A DNA stretch of 64,000 nucleotides. Origin: Mesorhizobium sp. LSHC420B00 (lineage in GTDB: Bacteria; Pseudomonadota; Alphaproteobacteria; Rhizobiales; Rhizobiaceae). The stretch lies in NCBI RefSeq assembly GCF_000503055.1, contig NZ_AYVY01000001.1:235592-299591 (forward strand). Direction: 5' to 3'. Positions 17,493-26,200 of the stretch are shown here, piece after piece (position 1 is the stretch's first letter; each line of letters opens with the position of its first letter). The position numbers and the translations under genes were made by a program. A model generated the notes under the pieces. The model saw only the letters and a list, made by a program, of their open reading frames with translations, was not told the DNA's origin and did not search any database.

Positions 17493-18740
17493 ATGAGAAT
17501 ACATCGACGCACACTGCTTGCGCTGGCGCTTGCCACCGGGCTGACAGCTCCGTCTCTGGCGCTAGCCGCCGACGACACGATCAAGATCGGCCTGCTCGCC
17601 ACTTTCGAGGGACCGTTCACGGTGCTCGGCGAAGACGGCGAGCGCGGCGCGAAGACGGCGCTCGACGAGGTCAGCGGCATGGTTGCCGGCAAGAAGATCG
17701 AAATCGTCAAAGGCTCGTCCGACGCTTCACCTGATAGCGCCGTGCGCGCTGCGCGCAAGCTGGTCGAGCAGGATGGTGTCAAGGTTTTGGTCGGCCCGCT
17801 TTCGGGCGATGAGGGCCTCGCCGTCAAGGACTATGCCAAGACCCAGCCGACCGTGACCTTCATCAATGGCACCTCGGCGGCGCAGGACACGACGCTGCGC
17901 AATCCGGCGGAAAACTTCTTCCGCTTCTCGACCGACGGCGCGCAGTGGATGGCCGGTCTCGGCACTTATGCCTTCAACGACAAAGGCTACAAGCGGGTCG
18001 CTACGGTCGCCGAGGACTATTCTTTCCCGTATACGCAGGTCTTCGGCTTCATGGCCGAGTTCTGCAAGGCAGGCGGCAAGGTGCCGTCCAAATCCTGGGT
18101 GCCGATCGGCAACAAGGATTTTTCGTCGGTTATCGCGGCCATTCCCGATGACGTCGATGCAATCTACGTCGCGCTTGGCGGCGCCGACGCCGTGAACTTC
18201 CTGACCCAGTATCAGCAGGGCGGCGGCGCGGCCCCCTTGATTGGTGGCTCGATCACCGTCGACCAGACGGTGCTGACCTCGAAGGGCAAGCTGCGCGACG
18301 TGCTGGTCGGCACGCCTTCCGCCGGACCAACCGCCGACACCAACGACGCGCCTAGTTGGAAAACTTTCGTCGAAGCCTACAAGAAGCAGCCAGGTGCCTT
18401 TCCCTCGCCGTCGCTCTTCGCCCACGGCTATTACGTCAACATGAAGGCGACATTGCTCGGTCTCGAACAGGTCGGCGGCGATGTCGCCGATGGCGGCGCC
18501 AAACTGCGTGACGCACTCTCGAAACTGTCTTTCGACACGCCGACCGGCAAGGTGTCACTGGACAAGAACCGCAACGCGATTGCCGACATCTACCTGACCG
18601 AGGTGACCGAGGGGCCGGACGGCAATCTTTTGAACAAGCTCGTCAAAGTCGTGTCGCAGGTCAACCAGACGCTGGGCATTCCCGAAGACGAGTTCACCAA
18701 GCTTGGGGCTGTCAGCCGCGACAATCCGAGCTGCCCGTAA
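17493..18740 (+). CDS. Branched-chain amino-acid type ABC importer binding protein (LivK-like)
   Basis: A 415-residue periplasmic binding protein (Peripla_BP_6). Residues 1-26 form a signal peptide with a twin Arg near the start (RIHRRTLLALALATGLTAP) and an ALAAD cleavage region; the mature protein begins DDTIKIGLLATFEGPFTVLGEDGERGAKTALDEV, the family ligand-binding fold. Binding proteins of this class in rhizobia take amino acids, amides, urea, aromatic acids or purine-like compounds, so the ligand is open. GGGAGG lies upstream. Its position between permeases and ATPases is ordinary for liv-type operons. Confidence 0.9.
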   Translation: MRIHRRTLLALALATGLTAPSLALAADDTIKIGLLATFEGPFTVLGEDGERGAKTALDEVSGMVAGKKIEIVKGSSDASPDSAVRAARKLVEQDGVKVLVGPLSGDEGLAVKDYAKTQPTVTFINGTSAAQDTTLRNPAENFFRFSTDGAQWMAGLGTYAFNDKGYKRVATVAEDYSFPYTQVFGFMAEFCKAGGKVPSKSWVPIGNKDFSSVIAAIPDDVDAIYVALGGADAVNFLTQYQQGGGAAPLIGGSITVDQTVLTSKGKLRDVLVGTPSAGPTADTNDAPSWKTFVEAYKKQPGAFPSPSLFAHGYYVNMKATLLGLEQVGGDVADGGAKLRDALSKLSFDTPTGKVSLDKNRNAIADIYLTEVTEGPDGNLLNKLVKVVSQVNQTLGIPEDEFTKLGAVSRDNPSCP

Positions 18741-18767
18741 CCGCGTGGCTTGCGAGTATATCCGCCC

Positions 18768-19553
18768 GTGACCGAAACTCTTGCCGCGAACCGTCTCCAA
18801 GGCTCCGGCGCCTTTGCGCTGGAACTCGATGGCGTTGCGCGGCATTTCGGCGCTTTGGTGGCGCTCTCCGGCATTGATATGAGGATCGCGGCTGGCGAGC
18901 GGCGCGCGGTTCTCGGCTCTAACGGCGCCGGCAAGACCACGCTGTTCAATGCAGTGACCGGCGATTTCCTGCCGACGGCTGGCCGCATCCGCTTCTTCGG
19001 TGAGGACATCACCGACTTGCCGCCGCATGAACGCATCCGGCGGGGCTTGCGGCGGACCTACCAGATCTCGCAGCTGTTCAAAGGCTTGTCGGTTCTCGAC
19101 TCGATCTTTCTCGCTTGCCGCGGCGTCTCACGCCGACGGTTCTCGCTGCTCCGCCCAAAGGCCACCGACGTCAACATGGTGCAGGCGGAATCGATCCTCA
19201 ATGCCGTGCATCTCGAGGCCTATCGCGACCTGCTGGTGGCGACACTCAGCCATGGCCAGCAGCGGCAGTTGGAGATCGCGCTGGCGCTGGCCGGCGCGCC
19301 ACGCTTCATCCTGTTCGACGAGCCGGCGGCCGGCCTGTCGCCGACCGAGCGCCGCGACTTGGTGGCGATCCTCAATGCGCTGCCCAAGCATATCGGCTAT
19401 ATTATCATCGAGCACGATCTGGATGTCGCGCTGCGCGTTTCGGAATATGTGTCGATGATGCACAACGGCCGTCTGTTCAAGGAAGGCACGCCGCAAGAGA
19501 TCGAGGCCGACCCGGAGGTCCAGGAGATCTATCTCGGGGGCAAGCATGGCTGA
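18768..19553 (+). CDS. Branched-chain amino-acid type ABC ATPase (LivG)
   Basis: A 261-residue ATPase from the GTG at 18768 (a TTG at 18750 is an alternative; neither has a good ribosome site). Walker A GSNGAGKT is at 50-57, the LivG insertion FFGEDITDLPPHERIRRGLRRTYQISQLFKGLSVLDSI contains the Q-loop, the signature is LSHGQQRQLEIAL, Walker B FILFDEP and the H-loop IIIEHDLDVAL. The C-terminus ends EADPEVQEIYLGG as in other LivG proteins. Pairs with the LivF domain encoded by the next, 8-bp-overlapping gene. Confidence 0.9.
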   Translation: MTETLAANRLQGSGAFALELDGVARHFGALVALSGIDMRIAAGERRAVLGSNGAGKTTLFNAVTGDFLPTAGRIRFFGEDITDLPPHERIRRGLRRTYQISQLFKGLSVLDSIFLACRGVSRRRFSLLRPKATDVNMVQAESILNAVHLEAYRDLLVATLSHGQQRQLEIALALAGAPRFILFDEPAAGLSPTERRDLVAILNALPKHIGYIIIEHDLDVALRVSEYVSMMHNGRLFKEGTPQEIEADPEVQEIYLGGKHG

Positions 19554-21801
19554 GCGCCCCGTTCCCCTCGGCCGAACGCTCCCTTCTGGCCCAGCCTCTT
19601 CCGGCAAAATAGGCAAGGCGATCCTCAAAATAGAGGATCTGCAGGTCTATTACGGCGAAAGCCATGCCCTTCAGGGCGTCTCGCTGGCGCTGGAAAGCGG
19701 CGTGCTGTCGGTGGTCGGCCGCAACGGCATGGGCAAGTCGACGCTCTGCAACACCATCGTCGGCCTGAAGCGCGCGCGCTCCGGCTCGATCCGCGTCGAC
19801 GGCCGCGAGATCACTGCGCTCGAACCGCACGAGATCCATCGCCTCGGCGTCGGTTATGTGCCGCAAGGGCGGCGCGTCTGGCCAAGCCTGAGCGTTGATG
19901 AGCATCTCCGTCTCGCTGCCGGCAATCGGCGCGATGCGAGTTGGACCGTCGAACGCATCTACCAGACATTTCCGCGCCTCGCCGAGCGCCGCACCAATGG
20001 CGGCTCGCAGCTCTCCGGCGGCGAACAGCAGATGCTTGCTATCTCGCGTGCCCTGCTCAGCGACCCGAAGCTGCTGGTCATGGACGAGCCGACCGAAGGC
20101 CTTGCGCCGATCATTGTCGACCAGGTTGAGCGGATGCTCGTCACCCTGGCCGAGGAAGGTGAGATGGCGATCCTCGTCATCGAGCAGAATATCGGCGTGG
20201 CGACCGCTGTTTCCAACCAGGTCGCCATCATGGTCAACGGCCGCATCAATCGGCTGATGGACGCGGCAGCGCTCGCGGCAGACCGGGAATTGCAGCAACG
20301 GCTGCTTGGTGTCGGACGCCATGCCGACGAGACGTCCGTCACGCCGGCAGCCGCGGCACAGGCGAAGGACCAGTTGGCTGAAGTCTACCGCATCGACCGG
20401 ACGGCTACCGGTTCCGAACCGATGACCCAGAATGGAACCTACCTTCCGGTCACCGAACTGCCCAACCGCTGGAACGTGCCGGTCACGGCCATGCGGCAAG
20501 CGGCTATCGAGAAGGCCGCGCCACAGGACGATTTGAAGAAGGTCTTTGCAATTCCTTTCGCCGAACGCATTGGAAGAACAGTGCTCGTCGCGGGCACTTT
20601 CGATACCAAGGGCAAGGAGTTGCGGTTCGTCGCCGACCGGCTGAAGTCCCTCGGCATTCCGGTTCGCACCGTCGACCTCTCCACCTCCGGAAAACCGTCG
20701 AGCGCCGACGTTCCCGCCATGCAGGTGGCCGGAATGCATATGCGGGGATCGGCGGCCGTTTTCACCAATGATCGCGGCGGCTCGGTGAGCGCTATGGCGG
20801 AAGCCTTCGCGCGCTGGATCGAGCGCGAGCCGCGCATTGGCGGCGTCATCTCGGCCGGCGGCTCCGGCGGCACCACGCTGGCAACAGCAGGCATGCGCGT
20901 GCTGCCCGTCGGTATCCCCAAACTGATGGTGTCGACCGTGGCAGCCGGCGATGTCGCCAAATATGTCGGCGGCGCGGACATCATGATGTTCCATTCGGTT
21001 GCCGACGTTCAGGGGCTGAACTCGATCACCGAACAGGTGCTGTCAAATGCGGCGCATGCGATGGCGGGCATGGTCGCGCAGCTGCCCAATGCCGAAGCCT
21101 GGGAAGCCAGGCGCAAGCTGGCGCGCCCGGCTGTCGGCATCACCATGTTCGGTGTCACGACGCCGGCGGTGCAGGCGGTAACCAGGCGGCTCGAAGCCGA
21201 CTACGACTGTCTCGTGTTCCACGCGACCGGCATCGGCGGACGGGCAATGGAGAACCTCGGCGATTCGCGGCTGCTCTCGGCTTTCCTTGATCTGACTACC
21301 ACGGAGGTGGCCGACATGATCGTCGGCGGTGTGTTCCCGGCGACTGAAGATCGCTTTGGCGCCGCAATCCGCACCGGCTTGCCCTATGTCGGCTCAACCG
21401 GCGCGCTGGACATGGTCAATTTCGGCCCGCGCGACAGCGTGCCGGAGAAATTTCGAAGCCGCAAATTCGTCATCCACAATCCGAACGTCACGCTGATGCG
21501 GACAACCCGCGACGAGAACCGCGCCTTCGGCGAATGGATCGGTGCGCGGCTCAATGCCATGAATGGCCCGGTGCGGTTCCTGTTGCCGGAGGGCGGTGTC
21601 TCGATGCTCGATGCATCGGGCCAACCATTTCATGATCCGGAAGCCGACAGCGCCCTGTTCGAGGCGATCGAGAAGACCGTTCGCCAGACGCCGCAGCGCC
21701 ATCTCGAGCGTGTGGGTGCGAACATCAATGACGCGCTCTTCGTCGATGCAGCGGTCAATGCGTTCCGCGCGATCACACCGAAACTGCAGAGGCGAGCATA
21801 A
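19546..21801 (+). CDS. LivF ATPase fused to a Tm-1-like (UPF0261) domain
   Basis: One 751-residue chain. Residues about 26-265 are a complete LivF ATPase: Walker A GRNGMGKS at 58-65, LSGGEQQMLAISRALL, LLVMDEPTEGLAP, IVIEQN. A linker follows, and residues about 343-751 are a Tm-1-like ATP-binding protein: GRTVLVAGTFDTKGKELRFVADRLKSLG, VISAGGSGGTTLATAGMRVLPVGIPKLMVST, FGVTTPAVQAV, VFHATGIGGRAMENL and a C-terminal LPEGGVSMLD block. Tm-1-like proteins are usually stand-alone; the plant member binds tobamovirus replicase, while the bacterial role is unknown. Reading frame and codon use are continuous across the join. The fusion suggests the Tm-1 domain acts on, or is controlled by, the imported ligand. 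Confidence 0.92.
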   Translation: MAERPVPLGRTLPSGPASSGKIGKAILKIEDLQVYYGESHALQGVSLALESGVLSVVGRNGMGKSTLCNTIVGLKRARSGSIRVDGREITALEPHEIHRLGVGYVPQGRRVWPSLSVDEHLRLAAGNRRDASWTVERIYQTFPRLAERRTNGGSQLSGGEQQMLAISRALLSDPKLLVMDEPTEGLAPIIVDQVERMLVTLAEEGEMAILVIEQNIGVATAVSNQVAIMVNGRINRLMDAAALAADRELQQRLLGVGRHADETSVTPAAAAQAKDQLAEVYRIDRTATGSEPMTQNGTYLPVTELPNRWNVPVTAMRQAAIEKAAPQDDLKKVFAIPFAERIGRTVLVAGTFDTKGKELRFVADRLKSLGIPVRTVDLSTSGKPSSADVPAMQVAGMHMRGSAAVFTNDRGGSVSAMAEAFARWIEREPRIGGVISAGGSGGTTLATAGMRVLPVGIPKLMVSTVAAGDVAKYVGGADIMMFHSVADVQGLNSITEQVLSNAAHAMAGMVAQLPNAEAWEARRKLARPAVGITMFGVTTPAVQAVTRRLEADYDCLVFHATGIGGRAMENLGDSRLLSAFLDLTTTEVADMIVGGVFPATEDRFGAAIRTGLPYVGSTGALDMVNFGPRDSVPEKFRSRKFVIHNPNVTLMRTTRDENRAFGEWIGARLNAMNGPVRFLLPEGGVSMLDASGQPFHDPEADSALFEAIEKTVRQTPQRHLERVGANINDALFVDAAVNAFRAITPKLQRRA

Positions 21802-21880
21802 TGGCTTCGAGCAGGCGCATTTGTAAAATCGGTGCCGGTAGCCTGTGGCTGACCGCATTCTATTTGGGAGGGTAGAAAAG

Positions 21881-24067
21881 ATGGCCGCGCAGACCTTGGG
21901 TGCTTTCCTTTTGTGGCTGATCATTGCCGCGATCGTGGTGGTGATCGCCGTCTACATACTGCGATGGCTTTATCGCCGGTCGACCAAAGAGACGGCGTTC
22001 GTGCGCACCGGCTTCATGGGCGAGAAGGTGGTGGTAAACGGCGGCGCTTTCGTCATTCCGGTGCTGCACGAGATCACGCCGGTCAACATGAACGTCCTGC
22101 GCATCGAAGTGCGCCGCGAGGATGCCTTTGCGCTGATCACCAAGAACCGCATGCGCGTTGATCTGGTCGCAGAGTTCTTCGTCCGTGTCGGCGCCGGCCG
22201 CGAGCTGGTCGCAGCCGCCGCCCAGACGCTCGGCCGCCGCACGCTGCAGCCCGACAGCCTGCGCGAATTGCTGGAGGGCAAATTCGCCGGTGCCATGCGC
22301 ACCGTTGCCGCCCAGATGACGCTGGAAGAGATGCACGAGCTGCGCGGCGACTATGCGGCCAGGGTCCGGCAGCTTGCCTCGGAATCGCTCGCCGCCAACG
22401 GGCTGGAGCTGGAGAGCGTCGCCATCGTCGACCTCGACCAGACCAGCCTCGAATATTTCGATCCGTCCAATGCCTTCGACGCCGAAGGCCTCACCCAACT
22501 GACGGAATCGATCGAGACGCGCCGCAGGATGCGCAACGAGATCGAGCAGCGCACGCTGGTCGACATCCGCAACCAGAACCTCGACACCCAGCGCAAGGTG
22601 CTGGAGATCGACCGCGACACCGAATACGCCCGCCTCGAGCAGGAGCGCGAGGTCGAGATACGTCGCGCCTCGCAGCGCTCCGAACTCGCCAGGGAGCGGG
22701 CGATCCGCGACCAGGAGGCCGAGCAGGCGCAACTGTCGGCGCGCGAGGCCGTCGAGAAATCGCGCCTCAACCAGGAGCGCAACATTACCGAGGAGCGCAT
22801 CAAGAGCGAGGAAGACACGCAGCGCCGCGAGATTGCGCGCCGCCGCGCCCTCGATGAGACGGAAATGAAAATGCGCGAACTGACCGAGCGCGAGCAGATC
22901 GCGCTAGAGCTCGCCCTGGAAAAGGCCAGGATCGAACGCGAAGGCACGCAGAGCGAGCTCGAGATCGAGCGCAGGAAAGCCCTCGAAATCGCCGAGCTCG
23001 AACGCCAGATCGCGCTGGCGGAAAAGGCATTGGAGGTTACCAGGGCCGAGGCGGAAAAGCGCCGCGCCGAAATTGTCGAGAACCAGGCGACCGAAACAGC
23101 GCGGATCGGGCAGGAGCGTGCCATCGACGAGGTCAGGATTGCACGCGAGCGTCACCTCGAGGCGCTGCAGATCGCCAAGCGCCAGGCTTTCGAGGAAGCC
23201 GAAATATCGGCCGGCGAAGAGGTCGAGCGCGCTCGCATCACCACCGAGCGCGGCATCGAGGAGGCGCGGCTGATCAAGGACCGCGACATCCGCCAGCTCG
23301 GCGTCGAGCGCGACCAGAAGATCGAGATAGCCGAAATCCAGAAGGCCATCGACATCGCCAAAAAGACGCAGGAGCGTTCCTCCGCTATCGCGGCATCCGA
23401 GGCGGTGCGCGCCAAGGCCATCCAGGCTGAGGAGCAGGCCTTCACGGCGCGCGAGCGCGAGATCGCCGAGCGCCGCAAGCTGACCGACTTGATCGGTGCG
23501 GCTCGCGAGGCCGAGCGCGAGGCCTTGCGCATAACCGCGGCCGCAGATGCCGAGATGAAGGCGGCCAAGAGCCTGGCCGAAGCGCAGAAGATCGCCGCTG
23601 TTGCCGCGGCCGAGGCGGAGAAGATCCACGCCCTTGCGGCGGCCCAGCGCTACGAGGTTGATGCCGCCGGCCATCGTCAGCTCAACGAGGCCGACAATCT
23701 GCTCTCCAACGAGGCTCGTGCCGGTCGCCTGCGCGGCAAGTTGCTCGACCACATGGAAGGCATCATCCGCGAAAGCGTCAAGCCGATGGAGAAAATCGAC
23801 GGCATCAAGATCCTGCACGTCGACGGCATCAATGGCGGGCAGGGCGGCAACCGCAACGTCACCGACGAGGTGATCGATTCGGCGCTGCGCTACCGGGTCC
23901 AGGCGCCGATGATCGATAATCTGATGAAGGAGATCGGCATCGAGGGCGGCTCGCTCGGCCGCATGACCGACGTGCTGCGCGATGCCAAGGACATATCGAG
24001 CCTGACCCGCGACAAGAAAGGCAAAGGCAAGGTCAGCAAGGACGACGATGACGACCGCGACCGCTGA
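21881..24067 (+). CDS. Long flotillin/SPFH-domain membrane scaffold protein
   Basis: A 728-residue membrane-anchored protein. One transmembrane helix (residues about 6-28, LGAFLLWLIIAAIVVVIAVYIL) precedes an SPFH domain (about 40-200: TGFMGEKVVVNGGAFVIPVLHEITPVNMNVLRIEV) and then about 400 residues of charged Arg/Glu-rich coiled coil with repeated ERxIE, EIAE and EARLIK units. The tail carries flotillin-like KIDGIKILHVDGINGG and an acidic KDDDDD end. Bacterial flotillins and YqiK are usually near 500-550 residues, so the coiled coil is unusually long. GGGAGGG nine bases upstream selects ATG 21881 over an earlier in-frame ATG at 21845. No NfeD partner gene is adjacent. Confidence 0.92.
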   Translation: MAAQTLGAFLLWLIIAAIVVVIAVYILRWLYRRSTKETAFVRTGFMGEKVVVNGGAFVIPVLHEITPVNMNVLRIEVRREDAFALITKNRMRVDLVAEFFVRVGAGRELVAAAAQTLGRRTLQPDSLRELLEGKFAGAMRTVAAQMTLEEMHELRGDYAARVRQLASESLAANGLELESVAIVDLDQTSLEYFDPSNAFDAEGLTQLTESIETRRRMRNEIEQRTLVDIRNQNLDTQRKVLEIDRDTEYARLEQEREVEIRRASQRSELARERAIRDQEAEQAQLSAREAVEKSRLNQERNITEERIKSEEDTQRREIARRRALDETEMKMRELTEREQIALELALEKARIEREGTQSELEIERRKALEIAELERQIALAEKALEVTRAEAEKRRAEIVENQATETARIGQERAIDEVRIARERHLEALQIAKRQAFEEAEISAGEEVERARITTERGIEEARLIKDRDIRQLGVERDQKIEIAEIQKAIDIAKKTQERSSAIAASEAVRAKAIQAEEQAFTAREREIAERRKLTDLIGAAREAEREALRITAAADAEMKAAKSLAEAQKIAAVAAAEAEKIHALAAAQRYEVDAAGHRQLNEADNLLSNEARAGRLRGKLLDHMEGIIRESVKPMEKIDGIKILHVDGINGGQGGNRNVTDEVIDSALRYRVQAPMIDNLMKEIGIEGGSLGRMTDVLRDAKDISSLTRDKKGKGKVSKDDDDDRDR

Positions 24068-24148
24068 CCAGGTCCGGTGGGCGGTGTGCTGTGCGAATGA
24101 GTGGCGATGCCTCGGCACCGGCCGCTCGTTCGATGCGGGCGGTGGGGC

Positions 24149-24586
24149 ATGACCAAGGTCTATGTGTCCTCGGTCATCCCTGCGCCGGCTGCGGAAGTCT
24201 GGAAGCTCGTGCGCAACTTCAACGGCCTTCCCGCCTGGGCGCCATTCGTTGCGGAGAGCCGCGTCGAACAGAACGCACCGGCCGACCAGATCGGCTGCAT
24301 CCGCAACTTTGTGCTCAGGGATGGCGGGCGGATTCGCGAAAAATTGCTGGCACTGTCCGACTACGATCTGTCGTGCAGTTACGCTATCCTGGAAAGCCCG
24401 ATGGCGGTGGAGAATTATATCGCCACGCTGTCGCTGACGCCGATCACCGACGGCAATCTCACTCTGGCCGAATGGGAGGCGGAGTTCGACTGTGCGCCTG
24501 AGCGCGAAGCAGCACTTATGCATCAGATCGGCACCGGCGTCTTCCAGGCGGCGTTGAGCGCACTCAAGCAGCGCTTCGGGCGCTGA
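24149..24586 (+). CDS. Small SRPBCC-family protein (polyketide cyclase/START-like)
   Basis: A 145-residue helix-grip protein with a hydrophobic ligand pocket. MTKVYVSSVIPAPAAEVWKLVRNFNGLPAWAPFV is the family opening and the C-terminal amphipathic helix is present. It resembles the N-terminal domain of the next gene closely (both have LLALSD, a YxxLExP stretch and TDGN), so the two look like a tandem duplication. GGTGGGG just before the ATG at 24149 favours this start over the in-frame ATG at 24101. Role unknown; such proteins bind lipids, polyketides or aromatic intermediates. Confidence 0.85.
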   Translation: MTKVYVSSVIPAPAAEVWKLVRNFNGLPAWAPFVAESRVEQNAPADQIGCIRNFVLRDGGRIREKLLALSDYDLSCSYAILESPMAVENYIATLSLTPITDGNLTLAEWEAEFDCAPEREAALMHQIGTGVFQAALSALKQRFGR

Positions 24587-24596
24587 CATTCCCGCG

Positions 24597-26114
24597 ATGG
24601 TTCAAGTCCGCCAGAGCACCATCATCGATGCGCCGATCGATGATGTCTGGTCGATTCTGCGCGATTTCAACGGCCATGAACGCTGGCACCCGGCGATCTC
24701 GTTCAGCGAAATCGAAGGTGGCGACCCGGTCGACGCGGTCGGTTCGGTTCGTCGTTTCCGCCTGGCCGATGGCGGCGAGTTGCGCGAACAGCTGCTGGCG
24801 CTGTCCGACAAGGACTTTCGGCTCGCCTATTGCCTGCTCGAAGCGCCGCTGCCGCTGATGGGTTATGTCGCATCGATCCAGCTGAAGCCGGTGACCGACG
24901 GCAACGCGACCTTCTGGGAATGGCGTTCCGAATTCCATCCACCTACGCACCGCCGCGACGAACTGGTCAAGCTCGTCTCCGAAGGCATTTATCAGGCCGG
25001 CTTCGCGGCGATCCGTAGCCTTTTGCGAGGAAGGGTTCTGACTGCCAAGGCAAGAGCGCCGACGCCGGCACCTCCGTCAGCCCCGCCGCTGATCCCTTCG
25101 CCGGTCTCTTCCGCAACAACATCGTTCGGCCAGTCAGCAACAACCAGGGCTATTGTGGTCGAGCGCTATGGCGGTCCGGAGGTGCTGCAACTCAAGGAGA
25201 TCGGCTTGCCGCCGCCGGCGCCGAACGAGGTGCGGATCCGCCATACTGTGATCGGCGTCAACTTCATCGATGTCTATTGCCGCACCGGCTATTTCGACCT
25301 TTTGCAACCACCGGGCGTGCCTGGCATGGAGGCGGCCGGCGTCGTCGAAGCGGTCGGTTCGGAGATTGCCGGTTTCTCGGTCGGCGACCGCATCGCCTAT
25401 GCCTGCCCGCCGGTCGGCGCTTATACCGAGCGGCGCAACATGGTGCCCGATCTGCTGGTTCGCCTGTCCGACGATATTCCCGACGAGATTGCGGCCGCGG
25501 GGCTGCTCAAGGGCATCAGTGCGAGTTTTTTGCTGCATGATATCCATGCGGTGCAGCCGGGCTCCGTCGTTCTCGTCCATGCCGGCGCCGGCGGCATCGG
25601 CCAGCTTCTGGTGCAATGGGCACGCCATCTCGGCGCAACGGTCATTGCAACGGTGTCGAGCGACGACAAGGCGCGCATCGTCGAACGCCTCGGTGCCCAT
25701 CATGTCATCGTCTACTCGCGTGAGAATTTCACTGAGGCCGTCATGCGGCTGACGGGAGGCGTCGGCGCCGATGTGGTCTACGATGCGGTCGGCCAGGATA
25801 CGTTCGGCGGCTCGCTGGCGGCGCTCCGCATTCGCGGTCACCTCGTCAGTTTCGGTCAGGCGTCAGGGCCGATCGGCAATTGGGACATCGGCCGCTTTGC
25901 ATCGAAGTCGATCACCGTATCGCGTCCCAACTATGCGCATTACACCGACACGCCGGAAAAACTAGCCCCGCACGTCGAGCGTTTCTTTGCCGCGCTGCGA
26001 CAGGGCGTCGTCAGGATCGAAGCGCCCAAGCGCTATAACCTATCCGACGCCGGCGAGGCTCACCGCGACCTTGAGGCCAGGCGGACAACAGGCGCATTGG
26101 TGCTGGTGCCGTAG
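24597..26114 (+). CDS. SRPBCC domain fused to a zeta-crystallin-type quinone oxidoreductase
   Basis: A 505-residue two-domain protein. Residues 1-145 are an SRPBCC domain paralogous to the preceding gene product. Residues about 150-180 are a Pro/Ala/Ser-rich linker. Residues about 182-505 are a complete medium-chain reductase of the quinone oxidoreductase class: RAIVVERYGGPEVLQLKEIGLPPPAPNEVRIRHTVIGVNFID, GMEAAGVVEAVGSEI, the NADPH-binding VHAGAGGIGQLLVQWAR, and no zinc-ligand set. It should reduce a quinone or enone with NADPH, possibly presented by the SRPBCC domain. Last gene of the cluster; only a 10-bp gap separates it from the small SRPBCC gene. Confidence 0.9.
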   Translation: MVQVRQSTIIDAPIDDVWSILRDFNGHERWHPAISFSEIEGGDPVDAVGSVRRFRLADGGELREQLLALSDKDFRLAYCLLEAPLPLMGYVASIQLKPVTDGNATFWEWRSEFHPPTHRRDELVKLVSEGIYQAGFAAIRSLLRGRVLTAKARAPTPAPPSAPPLIPSPVSSATTSFGQSATTRAIVVERYGGPEVLQLKEIGLPPPAPNEVRIRHTVIGVNFIDVYCRTGYFDLLQPPGVPGMEAAGVVEAVGSEIAGFSVGDRIAYACPPVGAYTERRNMVPDLLVRLSDDIPDEIAAAGLLKGISASFLLHDIHAVQPGSVVLVHAGAGGIGQLLVQWARHLGATVIATVSSDDKARIVERLGAHHVIVYSRENFTEAVMRLTGGVGADVVYDAVGQDTFGGSLAALRIRGHLVSFGQASGPIGNWDIGRFASKSITVSRPNYAHYTDTPEKLAPHVERFFAALRQGVVRIEAPKRYNLSDAGEAHRDLEARRTTGALVLVP

Positions 26115-26130
26115 CCGACACTCGGTCGAA

Positions 26131-26156
26131 AACAGATGTTGACAATGTCATCTGTT
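26131..26156. promoter_or_regulatory. Inverted repeat upstream of psuK, possible operator
   Basis: AACAGATG and CATCTGTT form perfect 8-bp arms separated by 10 bp, with a TTGACA-like hexamer (26139-26144) inside. It lies 45 bp before the psuK ATG. Because PsuK itself carries an N-terminal winged helix, autoregulation is conceivable. Confidence 0.45.
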
Positions 26157-26200
26157 GTTGCGAAGGCGTTCAGCCTCGAATTTGACGGCCGGGTGGGACA

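Noticed and set aside
18741..18767. TTG at 18750 as the livG start
   Set aside because: No ribosome site and six extra residues unlike LivG; GTG at 18768 preferred, with modest certainty.
22904..24589. A 561-codon minus-strand open frame opposite the flotillin gene
   Set aside because: It mirrors the repetitive coiled-coil codons of the flotillin gene; low-complexity Leu/Asp-rich translation with no domain.
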